64,000 nt of DNA from Ewingella americana (GTDB taxonomy: Bacteria; Pseudomonadota; Gammaproteobacteria; Enterobacterales; Enterobacteriaceae): the NCBI RefSeq assembly GCF_006438725.1, contig NZ_RCZD01000001.1, positions 620,001-684,000 of the forward strand, read 5' to 3'. Positions 27,335 to 38,200 of this stretch are shown here, in pieces. The number at the start of each line of letters is the position of its first letter. The stretch's first letter is position 1. Below the pieces are notes generated by a model. It had not been told where the DNA came from and did no database searches. It worked only from the letters and a program-made list of their open reading frames with translations. The translations under genes were made by a program, and so were the position numbers.

Positions 27335-28500
27335 CGTTCCCGCAGCGACTCTTTGACCTTATTCAGCGGTTTAATCAGGTAATCCAGCACAGTTTTCTGG
27401 CCGGTTTTAATCTCGACGCTGGCGACCATGCCGGGAACGATGGGGAACTGGCGGCCGGCTTTGTTGGTCAGGACAGCTTTGTCGGTGCGCACATAGACGC
27501 GGTAGTAGAACTGGTCGCGTTTGACTTCATCCTGCAACGTATCCGGCGAGACGCTTTCCACCTGCCCTTCCAGATCGCCATAAATCGAGGAGTCGTAGGC
27601 GCTGATTTTTACCGTGGCGGGTAATCCGGGGCGGATGTAGGCGATATCACGCGGGTTGATGCGGGTTTCGATCAGCAACTGGTCTTCAATCGGCACAATC
27701 TCCATCAGCTTGCCGCCGGGTTGCAACACCCCGCCGACGGTACTGACCTGAATATCCTTCACGATGCCATGCACCGGCGAGAACAGCTCAGAGCGGGTGA
27801 CCTGGTCCTCTTTACCGGCCATCACCTGCAGTTCGGCGTCGAGATCGGCGTTGTTCTTCACCTGCTCCTCACGGGCACGAACGGCGTACTGGTTAGTGGC
27901 ATCATCAATTTTTCCGCGCAATTCGCTGGCCTGACGTTTCAGACGAATCACTTCCACCTGCCCCGCCGCGCCCTTAGCCACCAGCGGCTGTGTCATGTTG
28001 ATTTCATCATTAACCAGTTTCAGCGACTGTTGCAGGTTGCTGACGGTTTCATCGCGGTTCTGTTTGCGCGAGAGGTAAAGCTGGCGTTCGCGGGCCACCA
28101 GCTCCGGGGCTTTCATGGTTTCACTGCTGAATTTCAGCGGTGCGCCGGTCAGTTCTGCACTCAGACGTTCAGACGACGCCCGCAGCGTACGCACCCTGGA
28201 TGCCGCTTCACCGTAATTGGACTGCGAACGCGTCGGGTCCAGCTGCGCCAGCATCTGCCCGCGGTTAACGATCGACCCTTCCTGCACCATCAGTTTGAGG
28301 ATCACACCGCCGTCGAGCGAGTCGATCTGCTGCGCTTTACTTGAAGGCGTCACTTTACCGGTGCCGACCGTCACTTCATCCAGCGTGGCAAAATAGGCCC
28401 AGACAAAAAACAGCAACAGTCCCGCCAGCGAGACCCAGACAATACCGGACACTTTTCTCTGCTGGGCATCCAGCTCGTCGTGCAAGGTTGCGTGTGTCAT
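27331..28500 (-). CDS. Type I secretion membrane fusion protein (HlyD/LapC family, BapD-like)
   Basis: This 389-residue periplasmic adaptor has a single transmembrane helix near residues 19-38 (SGIVWVSLAGLLLFFVWAYFA), a lipoyl half-motif (QQIDSLDGGVILKLMVQEGSIVNRGQ), a long coiled-coil hairpin (residues about 80-245) and a C-terminal beta-barrel domain (VHGIVKDIQVSTVGGVLQPGG, PGMVASVEIKTGQKTVLDYLIKP), all standard for HlyD. It joins the ABC exporter to the outer membrane duct to secrete the giant adhesin in one step. It is the last gene of the operon adhesin-TolC-ABC-HlyD, the order of bapABCD in Salmonella. The start is nine bases after the ABC gene. Confidence 0.92.
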   Translation of the reverse strand: MTHATLHDELDAQQRKVSGIVWVSLAGLLLFFVWAYFATLDEVTVGTGKVTPSSKAQQIDSLDGGVILKLMVQEGSIVNRGQMLAQLDPTRSQSNYGEAASRVRTLRASSERLSAELTGAPLKFSSETMKAPELVARERQLYLSRKQNRDETVSNLQQSLKLVNDEINMTQPLVAKGAAGQVEVIRLKRQASELRGKIDDATNQYAVRAREEQVKNNADLDAELQVMAGKEDQVTRSELFSPVHGIVKDIQVSTVGGVLQPGGKLMEIVPIEDQLLIETRINPRDIAYIRPGLPATVKISAYDSSIYGDLEGQVESVSPDTLQDEVKRDQFYYRVYVRTDKAVLTNKAGRQFPIVPGMVASVEIKTGQKTVLDYLIKPLNKVKESLRER

Positions 28501-28509
28501 AAGGACTCC

Positions 28510-30678
28510 TTAAGCCGAAGCCGCGACGGCGGGAGGGGGCGTATTCGAAACCGCACTGGCGAGGATCTGGTCACGCGGCCCGTCGGCCACCACGCGTCCG
28601 TTATCCATCACCACGATGCGGTCTACCAGTTTGAGCAGGGCCGGACGGTGTGTTACCACCACCAGCGTGCGGCCGGTGAGCCAGGTGTGCAGCTGGCGGA
28701 TCACATACTCCTCCAGCGCTTCGTCCATTGAGGCCGTCGGCTCGTCGAGCAGCACCACCTGCGGATTACGCAGGATCAGGCGGCTGAGCAGCACCATCTG
28801 GCGCTGTCCGCCGGACAATCCGCGCCCACCTTCATTGATGATTTTGTCCAGACTGGAGGCGTCGGCCTGCACCATCGACAGTGCGCCGCTGATGCGCAGC
28901 GCCTGCAACATCTCCTGATCGGTGGCGTGCGGGTAGCCCAGCATCAGGTTCTGGCGCAGCGTGCCAAAGAACAGCCGTGAATCCTGCGACAGATAGCCGA
29001 GCTGGCGGCGCACGTCGGCCGGTTCAATGCGTTTCATGTCCACGCCGTCGATAAGAATTTTGCCCTGCGACGCGTCAGCCTGGCCGGACAACAGCTTGAG
29101 CAGCGTTGATTTTCCGGCCCCCACTTTGCCCAGAATCGCCACCCGCTCGCCGGGTTTAATCTCCAGTTGATTGATCCCCAGCACGTTCGGCGACTGCTCT
29201 TTGTCATAGGTGTACTGGACGTTACGCAGCTGATAGTGGCCGCTGAGCGTCGGGCAGTGCGACAGTTCAGCATCCTCCGGGCGGTCGATCGGTTTTTTCA
29301 GCAAGTCATCCAACCCGCGCATGGCGCTTTTGGCGTGCTGCCAGCGGGAGAACACCATGGTCAGCTGCATCAGCGGCGCGATAGTGCGCGACGACAACAT
29401 ACTGCTGGCCACCAGCGTACCGGTGGTGATCTCCCCCGCCAGCACCAGATACACCCCAAACACCAGCATACTGGCGTAGGTCAGTTGCTGAACGGTCGAC
29501 GCCCAGCCGGTCAGACGCGCGCCCCACAGCCGTTGTTTCATGCCCACCGATGCGCTGACTTCATGCGTCTGTTCCCACTGACGCTGAAAATAGGCTTCCG
29601 CCTGCAACGCTTTAATGTCCTCAATGCCTTCAATGGTTTCCACCAGCACCGCATTACGCAGCGCCCCTTCGCGCATTCCCTCTTTCGCGAGCTTTGCCAT
29701 CGGCCACTGGATCATGATGCCGGGAATAACAATCAGCGGGATCGCCAGCAGCGGGATGATCACCAGCGGACCGCCGATGAAAAACATAATGGCGAGGAAC
29801 AGCAGCACAAACGGCATATCGGCAGCGGCGCTGACGGTGGTGGAGGTCAGCAGTTCGCGGACCTGATCGATTTCACGCAACTGGGAGATAAAGGAGCCGG
29901 TGGATTTGGGCCGGTGGTCATTTTTGATGTTCATCGCCCGCACAAAAAACAGCGACGACACGTTGAGGTCAATGCGTTTCCCCATCAGGTCCGAGACCAG
30001 GGTGCGCATCAGGCGGATGACATATTCGAGTGCCGCCGCCAGCACCACGCCGAAAAACAGCACCCACAGCGTCGGCAGCGACTGGGCAGGAATGACCCGG
30101 TCGTAGATTTGCATCGAGAACAAAATACCGGCCAGCGCCAGCACGTTGCCGATCACCGAGGCCAGCGAGATCTCCGCGATTTTCCGTCCCGCGCCACGGA
30201 AATTGTCCCAGAACCAGTGTTTTTTATACGGCTGAACAAATTCATCGATGCGCTGATCACGCCCACGGGCTGCCACACCGACCAGAAACACCGGCCCGTT
30301 ACTTTGCTCGAGCAAGGTCACCAGTTCGGCTGAACGCAGCAGGTCGCCGCCGTCGTTGAGCCAGTAGTCCGCCAGCCCGTCATCATGCAGGCGTTCAATC
30401 ACCGCGATGCCGCCCTGCTCCAGCTGAATAATGGCCGGCAGCACTTCGGCCCGCCAGCGGACTTTGGTCCAGCTGACCATGCCCACCTGCAGGCCCATCA
30501 GGCCGCTCAGACGATCCAGCTGGCGGCCCAGCGGCTGATGTTCAAACCAGCGCATCTGCTGGCGTAAATATTGCGGATCGGCAGGTTTGCCGAAAATTTC
30601 GGCCACCCGGACCAAGGCGCTGATCCAAACCTCTATCGACTGAGGTGTCGGGGTACTGGTTGTGGTTTCAGTGTTCAT
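28510..30678 (-). CDS. Type I secretion ABC transporter (LapB/BapC-like)
   Basis: This 722-residue exporter has three parts. Residues about 10-130 form a degenerate C39-peptidase-like domain that lacks the catalytic Cys, as in HlyB and LapB. A six-helix membrane domain spans about 160-450 and contains SLPTLWVLFFGVVLAAALEYVIRLMRTLVSDLMGKRID. The ATPase domain has Walker A GKVGAGKST, signature LSGGQRQM and Walker B VVLLDEPTASMD. It recognises a C-terminal or N-terminal signal on the adhesin and uses ATP to export it. The open frame starts at 30696, but the ATG at 30678 is preceded by AGAGGTG and gives a sensible N terminus (MNTETTTSTPTPQS). All motifs are intact although the substrate gene is broken. 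Confidence 0.93.
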   Translation of the reverse strand: MNTETTTSTPTPQSIEVWISALVRVAEIFGKPADPQYLRQQMRWFEHQPLGRQLDRLSGLMGLQVGMVSWTKVRWRAEVLPAIIQLEQGGIAVIERLHDDGLADYWLNDGGDLLRSAELVTLLEQSNGPVFLVGVAARGRDQRIDEFVQPYKKHWFWDNFRGAGRKIAEISLASVIGNVLALAGILFSMQIYDRVIPAQSLPTLWVLFFGVVLAAALEYVIRLMRTLVSDLMGKRIDLNVSSLFFVRAMNIKNDHRPKSTGSFISQLREIDQVRELLTSTTVSAAADMPFVLLFLAIMFFIGGPLVIIPLLAIPLIVIPGIMIQWPMAKLAKEGMREGALRNAVLVETIEGIEDIKALQAEAYFQRQWEQTHEVSASVGMKQRLWGARLTGWASTVQQLTYASMLVFGVYLVLAGEITTGTLVASSMLSSRTIAPLMQLTMVFSRWQHAKSAMRGLDDLLKKPIDRPEDAELSHCPTLSGHYQLRNVQYTYDKEQSPNVLGINQLEIKPGERVAILGKVGAGKSTLLKLLSGQADASQGKILIDGVDMKRIEPADVRRQLGYLSQDSRLFFGTLRQNLMLGYPHATDQEMLQALRISGALSMVQADASSLDKIINEGGRGLSGGQRQMVLLSRLILRNPQVVLLDEPTASMDEALEEYVIRQLHTWLTGRTLVVVTHRPALLKLVDRIVVMDNGRVVADGPRDQILASAVSNTPPPAVAASA

Positions 30679-30711
30679 ATCACCTCTTTCGCGCATTCTG
30701 TTCGGACAAAT

Positions 30712-32094
30712 TTATAAGCTTGGCAGGCTGTCGCCGGTCTGTTTTTGCCGGTCGATACCCAACATGTCCACCAGATTGTCTACGGCGGCGGCATAGCGCA
30801 CGGTGGCGTCCCAGCCGTCATACAGTGCGCCGATGCGCATGGTCTCGGCCTGAAAAACGTCCTGCTCAACGCTCAGCAGATCGTTGAGGCTGCGCTTGCT
30901 CAGTTTGTACTCGTCCTGATAGACACTGCGGGTGTGAGTGGCGCTGGCGTACTGGTCCTCACCGGCCGCCTGCCGCTGCTGACCGCCAATCATGTCGGCG
31001 TAGGCAATGGAGGCTTTCTGATTGATATCCAGCTTGGTCTTCTCGACATCCGCCTGCGCCGCCTGCCGCTCACCTTCCGCCGCGCGGGCTTTGGCGCTGA
31101 CCGCACCGCCCTGATAGACCGGCGCGTCTACGGCCAGTTGCAGTTCGTCGTCCCAGTAGGAACCGCCGCTGCTGCTGGCGTTCTGATAACGGGTGCGCCC
31201 GGCCTGCACTTTGATGGTCGGCCAGTGCTGCGCCTCGGCCTGATTCACCCGCTCGATAGCCGCCTGCTGTTTGGCCTGCGCGGCACGCACCAGCGCGCTG
31301 TTTTCATACGGGATTTTGTTGAGGGTGACTTTCTGATTCAGCAGGCTTTGCGGCAGGTCCGGCAGGTTATCGGCCACCACGCCGGTCAGCACGGTGAGCT
31401 GTGCCTGCGCTGAACGCTGCTGGGCGCGGTACTGCTCGACGGTTGCACGCATACCGGCAATGCGGGTTTCTGCCTGTAAGACGTCAGACTGGGAACTTAA
31501 CCCGGCGTCGGCGCGCAGTTTGGCGGTGTCCGCCACGCGTTGCAGCGAGTCAATATTGTCGCGGGCCGCCACGCTCAGCGCCTGATAGCGCTTCACTTCC
31601 AGGTAGGCCTGTAAAGTACTGAGCGCCACGTCGGTCATGGTGCCGTAAAGGGAGTAACGGTAGGAGTCGGACAGGCGTTCCTGCTCATCAATGCTACCGC
31701 CGGTACGGCCAAAGTCGTACAGCAACTGGCTGAGCTGAACACCGCCCGACGCGTTGTTATCAAGGGTGCCGGAAGAGTCGGTCTGGCGCGATTTACCGGC
31801 CGTTCCCTGCAATGAGATTTGCGGATACCAGGCACTTTTGGCCGCATCCAGATTGCCGCTGCCGACGCGAATCTGCGCCGCCGCCTCAGCGATCTGCGGG
31901 TTACGGGCAAAGGCGCGCAATATCGCATCGCGCAACGTCAGGCTGGCCTGCATCTCCTCACTGGGCGCGGCCTGCCAGTCAAATTCGGGCTGCTTAGGGG
32001 CTGCAACCGCACTGCTACTGTTTGTACCGGCAACCACTATCCATAGCGTCCCGAGTACCGCGGCAAAACGCCGGGCTGTTCTGTTTTTTTTCAT
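30712..32094 (-). CDS. TolC-like outer membrane protein of the adhesin exporter (LapE/BapB-like)
   Basis: This 460-residue protein is a TolC-superfamily outer membrane duct. The start at 32094 (MKKNRTARRFAAVLGTLWIVVAG) yields a Sec signal peptide; a GTG four codons upstream at 32106 is possible. The mature part shows two structural repeats: LTLRDAILRAFARNPQIAEAAAQIRVGSGNLDAAKSAWYP and, near 245, NSALVRAAQAKQQAAIERVNQAEAQHWPTIKV, followed by long helices. It ends LGIDRQKQTGDSLPSL. It completes the secretion tunnel. It lies 116 bp after the adhesin stop; a terminator hairpin stands in that gap, so expression relative to the adhesin is likely reduced. Confidence 0.92.
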   Translation of the reverse strand: MKKNRTARRFAAVLGTLWIVVAGTNSSSAVAAPKQPEFDWQAAPSEEMQASLTLRDAILRAFARNPQIAEAAAQIRVGSGNLDAAKSAWYPQISLQGTAGKSRQTDSSGTLDNNASGGVQLSQLLYDFGRTGGSIDEQERLSDSYRYSLYGTMTDVALSTLQAYLEVKRYQALSVAARDNIDSLQRVADTAKLRADAGLSSQSDVLQAETRIAGMRATVEQYRAQQRSAQAQLTVLTGVVADNLPDLPQSLLNQKVTLNKIPYENSALVRAAQAKQQAAIERVNQAEAQHWPTIKVQAGRTRYQNASSSGGSYWDDELQLAVDAPVYQGGAVSAKARAAEGERQAAQADVEKTKLDINQKASIAYADMIGGQQRQAAGEDQYASATHTRSVYQDEYKLSKRSLNDLLSVEQDVFQAETMRIGALYDGWDATVRYAAAVDNLVDMLGIDRQKQTGDSLPSL

Positions 32095-32169
32095 GAGCGA
32101 CACCACTTATTTTCGCCGGACTTTTATTATTTTTTCAGCCTCTTGTGGCCTGATAAATTCGGGCAGTGC

Positions 32170-32203
32170 AAAAAATGCCCCCGGTGCATACGCACCTGAG
32201 GGC
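32170..32203 (-). terminator. Intrinsic terminator between the adhesin and its secretion genes
   Basis: On the minus strand GCCCTCAGGTGC (32203-32192) pairs with GCACCGGGGGC (32187-32177), with two mismatched bases, around a GTAT loop and is followed by ATTTTTT. It lies just after the adhesin stop and before the TolC-like gene, so it can trim most transcripts and lower export-gene expression. Confidence 0.75.
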
Positions 32204-32210
32204 TTTATTA

Positions 32211-35200
32211 TCAGTTTTGTTGAACGTGCAGACCGTGTTGAACCAACACGTCTCCCAACGTGTTGGTGTCAGACAGGGATGCGTTGTGATAAACGTCGAA
32301 CGTCAGGCCATCGACGGTGCGCTGGCCGGTTTCGCTCCACGCGCCGTCGTTGCCTGCCACCAGGTTCACCAGACTTCCGGTTCCCCCTTTGATGATCACT
32401 TCGTCGGTCGGGTTGTCTTTCACCGTCAGCGCCTCATGCAGATTCAGCGAGATGCTGTTGGTGCCAGACGTACCGAGGTCGAAGATGTCGATATGCTCGA
32501 CTTTCAGCCCCAGCAGCGTCAGATCCAGATGCTGATTGGTGCCCGCCAGCAACAGGGTATCGACACCGGTTCCGCCGTCGACTTGTGAGAAATCGAGGGT
32601 ATGAACCGAAATGGTGTCGTTGCCTGCACCACCGACCGCCACGCCGTCAGTGGCCGTCAGCTCAATCGTCACGCCGCCAATCGAGAACGCCGCTTCCGCA
32701 TGAGAAGTCGTTTCCACCGGGGTGGTCGTGGTGTTCGAAGCAGACGAACTGGTGTCAGCCGTCACCAGCGGATCGGTGAGCGTACTGGTGGTGTGCGTTG
32801 TGGTGTCCGTGGTTGAACTGCTGGTATCCGTGGTATGAACCGCCGCCAGAGTGTGGGTGTCATCCACCGACAAGGACGCGGCAACGACGCTGGTATCCGC
32901 TGGTAATGTTGAACCCGCGGTCAGCCCGATGTGTGCGTCGACGGTATTCCCGGCAGCATCGGCGGCATGAATATCAATCACGGTGAGAACACTGGTTAAT
33001 ATTCCCAACAGATTGAGTGCGCCAATGCTACTGAGTAATGCGCTGCTGAATTTGACCGTCCATGATCCGTCTGCCTGAACCGTTCCCGACAGCGTGTTAC
33101 CCGCCAGCGTGACGCTGATCTGACCGTTCTGCCCAACGTTGCGGCTGGTCCCGCTCAGCGTTAACCCTTGCCCGCCCAGAATGTTGAGTACAAGTCCCAG
33201 CGTGACGTTGAGTAATGGATTGAGCGCCACCAGCGGCAGTTCATGTGTTTTGATGATAAGTGGACTGGTCTGCATGGTGGTGTTGCCCACGGCGTCCGTG
33301 ACCGTGACATTGACCGTCGTCGTACCATCGGTAATGCCTTTCAGCTCTGACGAGGTATAAACCACATTCCACACGCCTCCGGTGACTGTGCCGGTATGCA
33401 CGATCCCGCCGACATTCACCGACACCGTGCCGGTCTGCACGTTAGTGGTGCCGCTCAGGGTTTCATTACTGCTGGCTTCAGACAGGTTGAGGTAGCCGTC
33501 GCCGCCAAACAGCGTGCCAAGCACCAGCGATGGCAAGGTATGAATACCCACCGTCGCCGTGGCGCTGCCGGTCGTACTGTGGCCAGCGGCGTTAGTGACA
33601 GAGGCGCCGACGTTCAGCGTTCCGTCAAGCAAGCCAGACAGTACCGCAGGCAGTACGCTGACCGAGAAGGTGCCATCGGCTTTCACCAGTGCATTCAGCG
33701 TGGCACCGCCCACCGTCAGGGTGACAGTCGACCCGACGGCGTTGGTGGTGGTCCCGCTGATGGTTTGGGTCAGCAGTGCATCGGCCGCGTTGAGCAGCCC
33801 GTCACCAAACAGCGGGTTAAGGCTGATGGTTGGCAGGGACTGCGCGATGACACTGAGCAGACCGGTGGCGGACGCCGGGTTACCCGTGGCGTCAACCACG
33901 CTGGCCGCGACGTTAATCGTACCGTTAAGGATCGCCCCCAGATCCAGCGGTGGTACGGTGACGCTGAACGCGCCGCCGATCCCCACGGTGGCCGAATAGT
34001 TTTTGCCATTAAGGGATACCTGAACCTGCGTGCCCTGCGCGACGTTGGTGGCAATACCGCTGATGGTTTGCCCGGTCAGCAGGTCAACCACGTTGAGCAC
34101 GCCATCGCCGAAGATTGGGTTAAGAACAATTGACGGCAGGTTGTGAATACCGACCAGGATGCCAGCGCTAGCGCTGCTGGCGTTACCCACGGCATCGGTC
34201 ACGGTGGCGCTGACGCTGATATTGCCGTTAAGCAGCTGCGACAATTGTGCCGGTAACAGTGATGCGCTGAAGTGCCCGCTGCCATCCACCGTCGCCGTCA
34301 GGTTAAGCGTGCCGACAGTGATGTTGACGCTGGAACCCGCGGCGGCGTTCGTGACGGTGCCACTGATGGTTTGCGTCAGCAGGGCTTCTGCCGCATTCAG
34401 GATACCGTCACCGCCGAAGACCGTATCCAGCACCACTTTCGGCAACTGGTTGATGATCACATTAGCATTCGCAGATATTGATGCCACGTTACCGGCATCG
34501 TTCGCCACCGATACACCAATTGCCAGCGTACCGTCGGTCAGCGCTTTCAGGTCACCCGGTTGCAGGGTGACGCTGAAATTGCCGCCTGCATCGGTCACGC
34601 CAAGGAAAGTTTTGCCGCCAATCGTGACATTCACCGTGGTCCCTGCGGTCACACCGCCCACTACGCCACTGATGGTTTGCGCCGTCAGCGCATCAACGGC
34701 GTTAAGTACGCCATTATCCAGAATGGAACTCAGTGAAATGGTCGGTAACGCCACGTTGACCGCAACCAGTGCGGAGGTATTGGCGCTGTTGCCGGTGACG
34801 TCGGTGACACTGACATCAATGCCCAGTGTGCCGGTCAACAGGCCTGCTAATGAACTGGCCGGGACGGTAACGCTGAAGTGTCCGCTGGCATCAACCAGGG
34901 CATTCAGCGGTGGCGAACCATTGCCAAGCGTGACCAATACTGTCGTACCGGCCGCCACATTTTTGACCGTACCGGTGATGGTCTGGTTAAGCAGCAAATC
35001 TGCTGCATTCAGCAGGCCATCGCCAAACAGCGGGTCGAGAATAATTTGTGGCAGATTATGCAGCGCCACGGTCAGTGGGTTGAGGGTCTGGGAAACGGTG
35101 TTACCCGCTGCATCGGTCAGGGTGAGAACCACCGGCACGACGCCGTCCGCCAGCGTAGTCAGCGCTCCGGCCGGAACGTTGATGCTGTAAAGGTTATTCA

Positions 35201-38200
35201 ACACGGTGCCGGTAAAGGTTTGTGCGCCAACCGCCAGCGTGACGACCGTTCCGTTCGCCGCCGTCACTGCGCCGCTGACGGTTTGTGCCGCCGCAGACTC
35301 AGCCACGTTAAGAATGCTGTCCACGCCGCCGAGGGCTGACGTGAGCGCGCCAATGACCGGTACGGTTTTCGCGATATCGAGGTTCAGCACATCGACTTTG
35401 CTGTTGCCCGCCGCATCGGTCACGGTGAGATTCAGCGCCAGCGGGCCATCGGCCAGATTTGCCAGCAGCGTTGGTGGGATCACCAGACTCCAGGCCCCGT
35501 TCGCGCCCACGTTGGCACTGACGGTTTGCCCGCCGACCTGCACGGAAACCACTGCGCCCACGCCCGCATCGGTAGTCACACCGCTGAGGGTCTGGCCGAG
35601 CAGCGCACCGGCGGCGTTAAGCACGGTGTTACCGACCGAGCCGAGACCACTGACCACCGAGACGTTCAGCAGGCTGTTGAACAGAATGTTCAGGCCGAGA
35701 TCGACACTGGTGGTATTACCCGCCTGGTCGGCAACGGTAGCATTGAGGATAGTCGGACCGTCGAGCAATCCTGAAAGCTGGTTAGGCAGCAGTTGCAGGC
35801 TCCATGCCCCGCCCGACTGGATCACCGCCGTGCCGACCGTCACCCCCGCCAGCGTGACGGTCACGGTCTGCCCGTCGGCACCGCTGGAGGTTCCGCTTAA
35901 CAGCGTACCCAACAGGGATTCGGCCAGGTTAATGACGTTATCCCCCGCCACCACGTTGAGGTTCAGCAACGGCGCTGAGGTGTCGGTGGTGAATGTGTGG
36001 GTATCGGTGGTGACGTTACCGGCGGCGTCGCTGATATTGGCAGTCAGGGTATTGCTGCCCTGCGGCACTGCCTGCAAATCACCGGCCGCAATAGTGGTGC
36101 TCCAGGTGCCATCACCGGCCACGACGGCGGTGTAGGTTTTACTATTGAGTGTGACGGTGACGGTACGGCCCGCTTCCGTGGTGGATGCCGTACCGCTGAC
36201 AATCTGGCCCGCGGCCGCTTCGGTGCTGTTCAGCACGTCGTTACCCGCGAAGGTATTTATCGTCAGCGTTGGCGGTGTACGGTCAACAACCACCGTTTCG
36301 CTGACTGTCGCCACGACCGTTCCCGGGACCGGCAGAATACTGACAAGCTCAGCGGAAACGGTGTAAGTGCCGTCCAGCGGGAAGGTGGTTAACGACACCA
36401 ACGGCACCGCCAGGCTCCAGGTTCCGTCCCCCGCCAGAACGATGGGTGCCGTCCCCACGACGACGCCATCCACGAACACGTTCACCGTTTGTATCACCGC
36501 CGCGTTGCGATACTCACCGCCTACGGCCAGCGTCAGGTTGAGGTTATCTCCCACGTTGATAATGTTGTCGGTGCTGATCGGGTTGAGGGTGAGGAACGGG
36601 TTGACCGGTGCGGTGAGATCTACCGTGAAGCTGGTGCCGCCGGTAGCCGTATTGCCCGCCAGATCGTTAACGCTGATCGTGACGTTTTCGGTGCCATTCC
36701 CCAACCCTTGTAGCTGGGCAGGCGTCAGGGTCAGGCTCCAGCTGCCGTCGGCCTGTACCAGCGCCGTCAGCGGACCGGTGACCCCCGGAATGGTGATGTT
36801 AACTGTCTCGCCTTGCTGGACATGCGTGGTGGTACCGGACAACACCTGCGGCACGCGGCTTTCAGCGTAATCCAGCGCGTTATCACCGGCAAAGGTGGCA
36901 ACAGACACGGTTGGCAACAAGGTATTAGCAATACCGACCTGGGTACTGATGTTGCTGGTATTGCCAGAGACGTCGGTGGCGGTGACCACCATCGTCTGGT
37001 CACCCTGTGGCAGGGTCGCCAATTGCGCTGGTGTCAGGTTCAGTGTCCAGACGCCGTCAAGTACCGTGGCATCAAACGGCACGCCGCCAATGGTGACATG
37101 CACTGCTGTGCCGTCCGTGGTGCCCGTGATCCCGGCGTTAGACTGCGCTTCCGTAGCGTTCAGATAGCCATCAACGAACACGCTGGTGACAGCAACAACG
37201 GGTGGCGTAAAGTCCGTGGTGAACGGCAGTGCGGTGCTGGCGGTGTTGCCGCTGGCATCGGTGACGGTCACGTTGACTGAATGCGGAATACCGGTCAGCG
37301 TGCTGAGCGTGCCCGCAGGCAGTGTCAGGCTCCAGCTGCCGTCGGCCGCCACGGTGGCGTTGTACTGCACGCCGTTGAGGTCGATAGACAGTTTCACATT
37401 CTGGTTATCACCCTGGATCCCGGTGATCCCGGTAATGGTCTGCGCAGCGCCCGCTTCGGCGATATTCAGGATATTGTCGCCGCCAAACAGCGCATTGATG
37501 GCTGGCGTTGGTGTGGCAAAATCCACGTCAAAGGGCAGCGGCGCACTGCTGCTGCTGTTGCCGAACTCATTGGTGCTGGTGACGGTGATCGTATGGCTCG
37601 GCAGACCGCCCAAATCGGCCAACTGTAACGGGGAGAGATTCAGGGTCCAGGTACCGTCCGCCGCCACGGTGGCAGTGAATGGTGTAACGACACCGGCGAA
37701 GGCAACGCTGACCGTCTGACCGGCACCGGTGACGCCGGTCGAACCGGTAAGAATCTGCCCCGCTGCCGCTTCGGCATTGTTAAGAATACCGTCACCGAAC
37801 GGCAGCCCGATGGTTGGGATGGGTGGTGGTGTCAGCTGTACACCCAGAATTTCATTGGCACTGCTGGTGTTACCGACCGAGTCTGTCGCGGTCACGGTGA
37901 CCGTCCAGTTGCCGTTCGGCAAGGTTTGTAACAGCGACGGCAGCAAGTCGAGCGACCAGGTCCCGGCCGTATCAATCACGTTGGCGGTGTAGTTTTGGCC
38001 GTTGATATTGACGATGACACTTTGGCCCAGGCTGGTGATCCCGGTGACGCCACTGAGCAAACCACCGGCGGCGGCTTCATTAGCATTGATGAGCCCGTCG
38101 AAGCTGTCGGTGACGGTCACCACCGGCAGGGCATGGATCAGCGCAGTAAAGGCCAGTGTGCCGCTGGTGCTGTTGCCCCCGGCATCCGTCACGGTGACGG

